Of a stretch of 40,617 nt of DNA, positions 33,779 to 40,617 are shown piece by piece (position 1 is the stretch's first letter; the number at the start of each line of letters is the position of its first letter). Under the pieces are notes generated by a model. The model did not search any database and was not told the DNA's origin. It worked only from the letters and a program-made list of their open reading frames with translations. The stretch is taken from assembly GCF_000426565.1 (NCBI RefSeq), contig NZ_AUFP01000017.1, forward strand, positions 1 through 40,617. Direction: 5' to 3'. The position numbers were made by a program, and so were the translations under genes. Origin of the DNA: Segatella albensis DSM 11370 = JCM 12258 (GTDB lineage: Bacteria; Bacteroidota; Bacteroidia; Bacteroidales; Bacteroidaceae).

Positions 33779-35917
33779 TTAATAATTAGGGTTCTGATCG
33801 CAATCCTTATTCTTCAAAATCTCATCCTGAGGGATAGGCATATCCATCTTAGAGTCATCATATTCATATTCACGAGTAGTCCAAGGAATATTTGCCATAT
33901 TAGCCTCGGCAGGACGTTTAGGATAGTTGTGAGCCACGTGGTCAGCCATGTAGCCAGAACGCTGCATATCAGGACGTAAAGACCATTCACAGTTGAACTC
34001 CTTACGACGCTCCTCGTTTACAGCAACCTTCCATACAGGAGAAGTGAAGCCCTTCTTAGCCTTCAGAGCGGTATAGTAAGTTTTGGCATCCTCGGCAGTA
34101 TTTCCATGGCTACCGAAAGGAATAGGATAAGCAGAAAGTTTCTTCTTGAAACCATTAGGAACATTCTCTTCCGCATCACGGCCAACCCATTCAGCGAAAC
34201 TGTTATAGTAAGGCAAATATTTATTGGTAAGAGCTTTCTCATTACCATCCTCAAGTTTACCGAATGCACGATTACGCAACTCATTGATCTGCTTCCATGC
34301 CTCTGTAGAGTTCTCACCTTCTGTACGGAACAAACATTCAGCATAGTCGAGCATTACGTTAGGCAAACGCTTCCAATAGATAGGAGTAGGGCTCCAGTGA
34401 CCATCACCCCATGACTTATAGTCGGCAGAAGCAGTACGCCACATCTTAGAACTCCAGATAGCAGGAGCCCATTCACCATTGGTAAAGTGATAGTTGACAG
34501 TCTTTGAAGTTACAGCCTTAAGATCACCTGGCTTGAACCACTTGTTAGGATCGTATTTGTCAGGATAATTCTTAGGGTCTTTGTGCATATTCTCATGATA
34601 CTCATCGAGTTCCTTCTTAGTCCAGTAAACAATACCATTATGGCCTAAACGCTCCTGCAGATAAGGGTTGTTACCATAAACAGGAGAAGTCTTGTCTACG
34701 ATATTGTAAGGTTTAGCGTCAGCTTTGTAGTCCCTAGCATAGTAGTAAGGATTGTTCTTGTAATAGATAGGCGACTTCTCGTCATTCTGTTCATTATAGA
34801 GAGGTTTGTACTTCTCATAGAGCGCTTTAGCTTCAGCTTCTTCGAGTACGGCACCCGTATAGCAAGAACCATCGCGACGCTTATCACCCTTTTCGTAACT
34901 AGAGTACCACTCCCAAGAGAGGAACAGAGAACCCCAGCCACCATTTTCAGGACAAGCTGTATACCATTTCAGCATCAACTTAGAAGTAAGGTTATTCCAC
35001 TGTCCCCAGTTTTTACCCTCATCAAGTTGCTCGCACCAGATAGTCTCAGGTCCCCAAGCAGAAGCAGGGTCCCAAAGCGTAGTGAAAGATTCGTTGAGCT
35101 TATAAGTCTTACTGTCGAGGATTTGCTTGAAACATTCAGCAGCCTTCTTGTAAAGTTCCTTAGCCTGAGCTTCATCCTTAGTCTGACCATTAGAACCATC
35201 GGTAAGACGATAAGCTTTCCACATATAAGAATCCCCCAGATAAGCTAGAGCCATACCCTTTGTAGCGCGGCCATACTCATTATCCATAGGCGTCCATTGC
35301 AATTCCTTGGCAGCCTGTTCAAAGTCAGAGATAATGAAGTCCCACATCTCAGTATAAGTCTCAGCGCGTTTCTTGGTAGGCGTGTTGATATAGTTTTCGC
35401 CAGCCTCCAACATAGGGACACGACCGAACGTTGTAGCCAACCAATGATAGAAGAAACCACGAAGCGCATGAGCCTGACCACTGAGACTCTTCTTATAAGC
35501 CTCGGTAAATTCACGATTAGTCTCAGCTTTGTCCAAACCATCAAGATAGTTGTTAGCACGCATGATACCCGCATAAACCTGTTTCCATCCCGAGAGCAAC
35601 TCCGCAGAGTTTGCATTCCAAGCCTGAGAGTTCCAGTTTTTATCCCAACCGGTAGCCTGCGTATCGATGGTAGGGTGGCAACCCGTAAACAAGTTAGGTT
35701 TGAAGCCCCAGTCACCATCAAAGTCATCGTTAGGATACATCATATCATACACACCATTGATACCCTTCACGGCATTGACATTTTTCTCGAACAATCCATT
35801 TGGATCAATAGTAGTATAGTGTTCAACATCTAGAAACGCATCATTATCGCAAGATGTAAGTCCGAGGGACATCAATCCGCAAAATGTTGTTCCTAAAATA
35901 TAATATTTATTTTTCAT
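33779..35917 (-). CDS. SusD/RagB-family lipoprotein of the second SusCD pair
   Basis: 712 residues, long for the family (about 500-600). Lipobox GLTSC puts the lipid on Cys23. SusD features: FLDVEHYTTIDPNGLFEKNVNAVKGINGVYDMMYP, LLSGWKQVYAGIMRANNYLDGLDKA, SGQAHALRGFFYHWLATTFGRVPM, ALAYLGDSYMWKAY and the C-terminal NVMLDYAECLFRTEGENSTEAWKQINELRNRAFG, ERRKEFNCEWSLRPDMQRSGY. An insertion of about 100 residues rich in Tyr, Lys and Asn (about 370-480) accounts for the extra length. It is the second gene after susC, gap 40 bp. Confidence 0.94.
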   Translation of the reverse strand: MKNKYYILGTTFCGLMSLGLTSCDNDAFLDVEHYTTIDPNGLFEKNVNAVKGINGVYDMMYPNDDFDGDWGFKPNLFTGCHPTIDTQATGWDKNWNSQAWNANSAELLSGWKQVYAGIMRANNYLDGLDKAETNREFTEAYKKSLSGQAHALRGFFYHWLATTFGRVPMLEAGENYINTPTKKRAETYTEMWDFIISDFEQAAKELQWTPMDNEYGRATKGMALAYLGDSYMWKAYRLTDGSNGQTKDEAQAKELYKKAAECFKQILDSKTYKLNESFTTLWDPASAWGPETIWCEQLDEGKNWGQWNNLTSKLMLKWYTACPENGGWGSLFLSWEWYSSYEKGDKRRDGSCYTGAVLEEAEAKALYEKYKPLYNEQNDEKSPIYYKNNPYYYARDYKADAKPYNIVDKTSPVYGNNPYLQERLGHNGIVYWTKKELDEYHENMHKDPKNYPDKYDPNKWFKPGDLKAVTSKTVNYHFTNGEWAPAIWSSKMWRTASADYKSWGDGHWSPTPIYWKRLPNVMLDYAECLFRTEGENSTEAWKQINELRNRAFGKLEDGNEKALTNKYLPYYNSFAEWVGRDAEENVPNGFKKKLSAYPIPFGSHGNTAEDAKTYYTALKAKKGFTSPVWKVAVNEERRKEFNCEWSLRPDMQRSGYMADHVAHNYPKRPAEANMANIPWTTREYEYDDSKMDMPIPQDEILKNKDCDQNPNY

Positions 35918-35957
35918 ATTGGTATTCGAATTATAATTTTACAAAGAATGCGACGGA

Positions 35958-38900
35958 TTAGAATGTTACGTTTACACCAGCCATAAAGGTACGAGGCTGT
36001 GGATAACGACCAGTATCCAGACCAGTATAAAGTACAGAACCAGAACCACATTCAGGGTCACCATACTTGTTATAACCAGAGATTGTGAACAAGTTGCTTA
36101 CGCCAAGGTAAACACGTGCCTTTTCGATAGAGAGTTTAGTAGCAATAGCCTGAGGAAGGGTGTAACCCACCTGAATATTAGACAGACGGAGGAAGTCACC
36201 ATTCTTAACCCACATATCGCTTACACGATAGTTACGGTTAGGGTCGAGGATACTTAAGCGAGGAAGACTACCTTCACCATTGCGGAATGCTGCATTGTAA
36301 GCAGAAGGCAAGATGTTAGGAGTAGTTTGGTCGTCGAGCTGACCCATAGCACTCATCTTCATAGCAGAGTAAGAGAGAATATCCTGACCTAAAACACCAT
36401 ACATATAAAGGTTGAAGTCGAAGTTCTTATAGTTTGCACCAAAGTTGATACCATAGTTCAACTTAGGGAAACCATTACCAAGGATGACACGGTCATTCTG
36501 GTCGATCTTATGATCATTATTAAGGTCCTTGAACTTCATATCACCAATCTGCAATGGGTGGTCACCATCAACCTTAGATTCAGCATCCTGGAACTTACCA
36601 GAAGGATCGGTAAAGTAAGCCTTATAGGCTTCGAGGTCAGCCTGATCCTTGATGATACCATCAGTTACGTAACCATAGAAAGAACCTACAGCTTCACCCT
36701 CTCTACAGATAGAGTGATTGTTCCAGTAACCGCTACCATCGATAGCACCTACCTGAGAACCATCGTATGCACTAGCGCCATTGTTGCCAGAAGCCGTGTT
36801 GTACAGAGGCTCACCCATCTTCTTTACCTTGTTACTGATGGTAGAACCATTCAAGCGAACGTTGAATCCAAAGTCCTTGTTCACTTGCTTGTGGTAACCG
36901 ATAGAGAACTCAAAGCCCTTGTTCTGGATAGTACCATAGTTCGTGTAGATCTGCGTGAAACCAGCTGTAGGACGAATCTGCTGGAAGAGCAGAAGGTCTT
37001 TAGTATTCTTGATGAAGTAATCCAAGGTAACATCGATACAATCGAGCAAACCGAAATCAAGACCGATGTTAGTCATCTCTGTAGTTTCCCACTTCAAGTT
37101 AGTATCGACAAGCGGAGCGAACCAACCAGTCTGACGATTACGGTTACCACCGAAAGCACCAGAAACGCCATTTTCTCCATATGTATTGCAAGCAGCATCA
37201 GCGCTAAGGGCAGCAACAGCCTTACCAGCCATGTTACCAGCATTACCAGTCTGACCCCAACCGAGACGAAGTTTCAAGTTGTTGACATACTTTACATTCT
37301 TCATGAAAGGTTCCTCAGAAATACGCCAAGCACCAGCTACAGAAGGGAAAGTACCCCAACGGTTACCAGAACTGAAGTTAGAAGAACCATCACGACGGAT
37401 AGTAGCAGTCAAGATGTAACGATCCATCAAACTGTATGACCCACGAGCAAAGTAAGAGATAGTACGCGCTTCGTCGTTGTAAGCACCATTACCCTGTATA
37501 TCTTCCGGCTTCTCTGTAAGAGAGATAGAACGGTTATACAGAGAAGGGAAGTTGCGTGCACTTGCGCTTACCCATTGCCCCCATGATTTGCTCACCTCGT
37601 TACCGACCATTAAAGTAAGGTTATGAATGTCGTAGTTTAGATTGTAAGTGAGATAGGTCTGAATACCGAGACTGTAACCATTAGAGTTGTTCAGAGAGAA
37701 AGCGTAAGATTGGTCATCGTGCATAGGAACTTCGGTGAGGACATCGTTGATATAGTTGAAACGATGGCGGCCACCAGTATAGTCAGAGCTATTGTTGCCC
37801 CAATAAGTATAAGTACCCTGGCTCTTAGCGCTTAGTTTATGATGTTTTACGTTGAGTAGAGTAAGGTCGATGTAAGCAGTAGTCTGGATACGGTCGTAAC
37901 CATTGCGAGCGCGCTCACCGTTCTCCATCTGCGAAGCGTAAGGGTTAGCGCCGATAGTTGTGTTACCCTCCCATCCATTAGGAGTCTGCTGGTAGCCCGT
38001 ACCAAAAGTACCGTCAGGGTTCTTGAGGTTCACATTGATAATGTTACCACCAAGGACATTATCAGCTGTATAGTCCAAGGTAGGAGCTAAAGAAGCGAAG
38101 TCACGGAGAGAAGACATGTTCTGGTTGTTACCCAACGCCATGTTACTACCCTTGTTCTGACTGTGAGTATAGTTGATATCGCCACCAACCTCGAGGAACT
38201 TGTTCACCTTACTGGTAATATTAGCACGAGTGGTGAAGCGCTGATAGTTCGTATTTACTACAAGACCGTTAACGTCCAACCAACCGAAAGAAAGGTTATA
38301 CTGAGTTTTGTCAGCACCACCATTCAGAGAAGCACCATACTGCTGACGAAGAGCAGGACGTGTCATTTCCTTCTGCCAGTTGATAGCGTTGCGCTTGCCA
38401 TCATATTGCTCATCCCAAACCTGGTTAGCCAGATGACCACCATCATTAGCCTTTGCCTCGCGAAGAGCCTTAGCATAAGTGTCGATGTCAAGGACATCAA
38501 GCGTATAAGGCAAAGTCTGCAGACCGAAGTCAGCAGTAACGTTAATATTCATGTGGCCCTTGCTACCATGCTTAGTAGTGATCATGATTACACCGTTGGC
38601 ACCGGCAGAACCATAGATAGCGGTAGCAGAAGCATCCTTCAACACCTCGATGCGCTCGATATCAGAAGGATTCACGAAGTCTGCATTAGTTCCAACCTGA
38701 ACACCATCTACTACATAAAGAGGTGAAGCATCACCATTGATGGTTCCGACACCACGAATGCGAATAGCAGCTTTACCATCAGGAGAACCATCCTGCTGAG
38801 TAACCATCACACCGGCAGCAGCACCCTGGAGGGCCTGTCCGATATTCTGCGGCATACGCTTCATTACGGCTTCCTGATCTACTGTAGCTACAGAACCAGA

Positions 38901-39263
38901 TATATCGCTCTTCTTCATGGTACCGTAACCGATTACTACAACGTCGTTAAGCGTTTTAGAATCTTCTTTAAGAATGATAGTAATGTTCTTTCTACCAGCC
39001 ACATTTACGGTTTGCGACAAGAAACCGACATAAGAAACTGATAATTTAGAGTTAGGGTCAGCATTCACTTGGAAGTTACCATCAAGATCGGTAACTGCTC
39101 CCTCGTTAGTGCCAACCACCTTAACCGAAGCACCAATGATTGGTTCACCGGTTGCGTCCTTTACTAATCCCTTGATGATGCTCTGAGCCGATATTCCGAG
39201 AGGGAATAAACAGAGCAGGAATAGTAATACTAACGGCTTTTCGATAGATTTAAAGTACTTCAT
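35958..39263 (-). CDS. SusC/RagA-family TonB-dependent transporter of the second SusCD pair
   Basis: 1101 residues. Signal peptide ends near GISAQS (about 27). Carboxypeptidase-D-like domain at ~28-110 (IIKGLVKDATGEPIIGASVKVVG, TDLDGNFQVNA), then LNDVVVIGYGTMKKSDISGSVATV, plug (about 135-235: IGQALQGAAAGVMVTQQDGSPDGKAAIRIRGVGTINGDASPLYVVDGVQV, IERIEVLKDASATAIYGSAGANGVIMITTKHG) and barrel ending in VNVTF. The ligand is unknown: no glycosidase, sulfatase, protease or regulator gene is beside it. It is unlike the 26 kb SusC in its TonB-box region and plug, so the pairs are not a recent duplication. Confidence 0.96.
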   Translation of the reverse strand: MKYFKSIEKPLVLLFLLCLFPLGISAQSIIKGLVKDATGEPIIGASVKVVGTNEGAVTDLDGNFQVNADPNSKLSVSYVGFLSQTVNVAGRKNITIILKEDSKTLNDVVVIGYGTMKKSDISGSVATVDQEAVMKRMPQNIGQALQGAAAGVMVTQQDGSPDGKAAIRIRGVGTINGDASPLYVVDGVQVGTNADFVNPSDIERIEVLKDASATAIYGSAGANGVIMITTKHGSKGHMNINVTADFGLQTLPYTLDVLDIDTYAKALREAKANDGGHLANQVWDEQYDGKRNAINWQKEMTRPALRQQYGASLNGGADKTQYNLSFGWLDVNGLVVNTNYQRFTTRANITSKVNKFLEVGGDINYTHSQNKGSNMALGNNQNMSSLRDFASLAPTLDYTADNVLGGNIINVNLKNPDGTFGTGYQQTPNGWEGNTTIGANPYASQMENGERARNGYDRIQTTAYIDLTLLNVKHHKLSAKSQGTYTYWGNNSSDYTGGRHRFNYINDVLTEVPMHDDQSYAFSLNNSNGYSLGIQTYLTYNLNYDIHNLTLMVGNEVSKSWGQWVSASARNFPSLYNRSISLTEKPEDIQGNGAYNDEARTISYFARGSYSLMDRYILTATIRRDGSSNFSSGNRWGTFPSVAGAWRISEEPFMKNVKYVNNLKLRLGWGQTGNAGNMAGKAVAALSADAACNTYGENGVSGAFGGNRNRQTGWFAPLVDTNLKWETTEMTNIGLDFGLLDCIDVTLDYFIKNTKDLLLFQQIRPTAGFTQIYTNYGTIQNKGFEFSIGYHKQVNKDFGFNVRLNGSTISNKVKKMGEPLYNTASGNNGASAYDGSQVGAIDGSGYWNNHSICREGEAVGSFYGYVTDGIIKDQADLEAYKAYFTDPSGKFQDAESKVDGDHPLQIGDMKFKDLNNDHKIDQNDRVILGNGFPKLNYGINFGANYKNFDFNLYMYGVLGQDILSYSAMKMSAMGQLDDQTTPNILPSAYNAAFRNGEGSLPRLSILDPNRNYRVSDMWVKNGDFLRLSNIQVGYTLPQAIATKLSIEKARVYLGVSNLFTISGYNKYGDPECGSGSVLYTGLDTGRYPQPRTFMAGVNVTF

Positions 39264-39408
39264 AAAAGAACCTAAATTGGTTATTATTAGTTAGTATTAA
39301 ATTGATATTAAGGTTGTAAAACCTGTTCTCTGCGAATTTCTCTTTTATTTATTCAAGCGCATTGTTTGTTTTTCATGTTATTGCGCATTTTGGTATCTTT
39401 TTCGGTTG

Positions 39409-39416
39409 CAAATATA
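39409..39416 (-). promoter_or_regulatory. -7 box of the second susCD operon
   Basis: TATATTTG on the minus strand followed by CAACC. It gives a leader of about 140 nt before the susC ATG, containing a small AGGTT/AACCT hairpin (39311-39322). No convincing -33 box. Confidence 0.45.
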
Positions 39417-39941
39417 ACATATTTTTTGAAATCGAACCTTATTTTTTGTAACAAAAACCTTAATATTTGTATCAGAACCTTTGTATTGAGTATGCAGAAT
39501 ACACTTATTTTACAGTCTCATTTTGTCGCTTATCTGCCTGATATTTAGTCGATTAAGGTATATTTTGGTGTATTTGCGAATATTTTAAAATGTTTCATGA
39601 TAATTATTGGGTGTAAATTTGCCACATTTGTATTTTTTTGTTAATTTTGCATATCGAATAAGATGATTGTAACTCAGGTATATATAAGATGAAATTTCAA
39701 ATGACGGACTTTAATGTGATAGCAATATATCGAGGATAAAAAATTAGTAAGTTAAGATTTTCTTATTCCCTTTAGAAGGTCGAGGACCATCCCGATCTCT
39801 CAAAGATGTTGTTCCGACATATTATGAGATATGTTTAGGATAAACATACTGTAACATCTGTAACTGTAACAAGTTGCGGGAGGCAATGTGTGGTGGAAAG
39901 TGAATTGTTCTTATATATAATTATGGTAGATTAATTTGTAG

Positions 39942-39976
39942 AAAGGTGCTGCTTGTGAAAGTAGCACCTTTATTTT
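39942..39976. terminator. terminator downstream of the smalltalk gene
   Basis: AAAGGTGCT (39942-39950) pairs with AGCACCTTT (39963-39971), 9 bp and a 12-nt loop, with ATTTTT on the plus side. On the minus strand it closes the smalltalk unit 10 nt after its stop. Confidence 0.7.
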
Positions 39977-39981
39977 TCATT

Positions 39982-40080
39982 TCAGCCTCTCATGCAACTG
40001 GTGACGCCGAGGGTGGTGGCGATGGCCGTCAAGATGGAGACCACCAGTTGGATAATCGTTTTCCAAGTTTCCTTTTTCAT
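39982..40080 (-). CDS. smalltalk protein (32 aa)
   Basis: A 32-residue gene, below the usual length cut-off. Its product starts MKKETWKTIIQLVVSIL and continues with TAIATTLGVTSCM, ending RG. This fits the Bacteroidetes smalltalk family: a short charged start, one hydrophobic helix, and a conserved GVTSC near the end. Such genes usually sit beside HU-like DNA-binding or prophage-remnant genes; the function is unknown. The Cys in a V-T-S-C setting after a hydrophobic stretch is reminiscent of a lipobox, although the lipidated Cys would then be almost the last residue. A terminator lies directly after it. Confidence 0.75.
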   Translation of the reverse strand: MKKETWKTIIQLVVSILTAIATTLGVTSCMRG

Positions 40081-40116
40081 TTTCCTATAGCTTTAATGTT
40101 GTTTTTTGAATATATA

Positions 40117-40262
40117 AGACATCGCTCTCGAGATACATACCCCGGAGGGGGCGTCGCAGAAGTATCCCCTCCGGGGAATAGTCGATATGTCTAGCTGGGA
40201 TACATACCCCAGAGGGGTTGCCGCTGTGATAACCGGGGGTTGCGATAGCAGACCCTCGGTAT
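40117..40262. repeat. GC-rich palindromic (REP-like) element
   Basis: A GC-rich island in the spacer. CCCCGGAGGGG (40140-40150) and CCCCTCCGGGG (40166-40176) are each near-palindromic and pair with one another, enclosed by AGACATCG / CGATATGTCT (40117-40191). GATACATACCCC recurs at 40132 and 40200, each time followed by a GAGGGG block. A third hairpin, CCGGGGGT / ACCCTCGG (40233-40259), ends 4 bp after the stop of the next gene and could be its terminator. Confidence 0.6.
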
Positions 40263-40263
40263 G

Positions 40264-40617
40264 TTACACCTCAGAGCCGCCTCCATTGTCGCCAGAGCCG
40301 GAGCCCTGAGAACTACCGCTGCCGCCAGCGTTTCCGCCCTGTTCGGGTTGAGGAGAAACCGAAGGCTTTGCAGCAGAGCCCTCCTTAGGCAAGTTGATGG
40401 TATTGTCGCCGTCCATGTATTTGTAGATCACCTGAGTGACACACGACAGCGCGTTAGCCCTCTTGATGCGTTGCGCCAACTGATACTCCTCGGTCCCCTT
40501 AGCACCATTCAGCTCGCTTGGCTTGTTAGCGTTGAGCCATGCCGTAGCCACAGCCTGACGAGCCGCGAATTTCTTCTGCTGTGCCACCTGCTTTTCAGAA
40601 GCCGGCCCCGTGTAAGG
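40264..40617 (-). CDS. hypothetical protein, C-terminal part (partial at window edge)
   Basis: The minus-strand frame is open to the window end and reads through PYTGPASEKQVAQQKK before the internal Met/Val codons, so the start lies outside. About 118 residues are visible. The first ~75 (FAARQAVATAWLNANKPSE, then EEYQLAQRIKRANALSCVTQVIYKYMDGDNTI) look helical. The tail from about PKEGSAAKPS is low-complexity Gly/Ser/Pro, ending GDNGGGSEV. I do not recognise the family. It precedes the smalltalk gene on the same strand, where Bacteroidetes often have prophage-like or HU-type genes. Local GC content is higher than in the rest of the window. Confidence 0.6.
   Translation of the reverse strand, partial: PYTGPASEKQVAQQKKFAARQAVATAWLNANKPSELNGAKGTEEYQLAQRIKRANALSCVTQVIYKYMDGDNTINLPKEGSAAKPSVSPQPEQGGNAGGSGSSQGSGSGDNGGGSEV

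Larger units (their letters stand above)
39264..39981. other. 718-bp intergenic region
   Basis: AT-rich. Besides the susC promoter it holds two plus-strand TAnnTTTG boxes (TAAATTTG 39614-39621 and TAATTTTG 39642-39649) pointing to no gene. Downstream of them an ATG at 39689 opens only 16 codons (MKFQMTDF...). They may be the remains of a deleted gene or an unrecognised small RNA start. A hairpin lies at 39942-39971. Confidence 0.45.

Noticed and set aside
39946..40194. 82-aa plus-strand frame opposite smalltalk
   Set aside because: It is antisense to the smalltalk gene and runs into the GC-rich palindrome; its residue mix is unlike a protein.
1..40617. tRNA, rRNA, riboswitch or anti-phage defence cluster
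   Set aside because: I saw no cloverleaf, rRNA segment, known riboswitch core or defence gene set on either strand.

Overview
The window looks like Bacteroidetes, most likely Prevotella or a close relative. Intergenic DNA is AT-rich. Many transcription units start at the Bacteroidetes -7 box TAnnTTTG, and several also have a TTTG-like -33 box; Shine-Dalgarno sequences are not evident. The gene families (SusC/SusD pairs, hybrid two-component regulator, DUF4835/PorD, DUF3127, smalltalk) are typical of the phylum.

Region 1 (1-5130) is a replicon backbone. It holds the tail of an IS4-like transposase, a ~590 bp very AT-rich gap, a parA-like ATPase gene, a small ribbon-helix-helix-like partner gene, a ~1.75 kb iteron origin and a Rep_3 (RepB) initiator gene. 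The origin has two interleaved repeat families: type I GTATCAAATAGGGAAC and variants, spaced 21-24 bp inside clusters, and type II GTAACAAAATCGTGCTAS.

Region 2 (5229-12838, minus strand) starts only 158 bp after repB. It is a tight housekeeping run in transcription order dnaN, DEDDh exonuclease, coaBC, DUF4835 (porD), recN, and a trypsin-fold/TPR periplasmic protein. Divergent from dnaN is a DUF3127 OB-fold gene whose product ends in an SSB-like acidic tip. Then come htpG (minus) and an ECF sigma factor gene (plus). Finding the sliding clamp, coenzyme A synthesis and recN beside a ParA/RepB iteron origin suggests a secondary chromosome (chromid). Two-chromosome genomes are known in several Prevotella species. 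An integrated plasmid is the alternative.

Region 3 (16.2-20.3 kb) has a degenerate spacer with a probable smalltalk relic, an 85-aa hypothetical gene, a BASS-family transporter and formate-tetrahydrofolate ligase (fhs).

Region 4 (20.5-32.4 kb) is a compact polysaccharide utilization locus: a secreted GH5 glycanase (minus), a divergent hybrid two-component sensor/AraC regulator, then SusC-like, SusD-like and a surface glycan-binding lipoprotein. A working model is binding and cleavage of a beta-glucan-type polymer at the surface, import by SusCD, and induction through the periplasmic propeller of the regulator.

Region 5 (32.5-40.6 kb) holds low-specificity threonine aldolase, a second SusCD pair with no enzyme beside it (minus), a long promoter region, a 32-aa smalltalk gene, a GC-rich palindromic element, and a hypothetical gene running off the window. 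No tRNA, rRNA or CRISPR array was seen.
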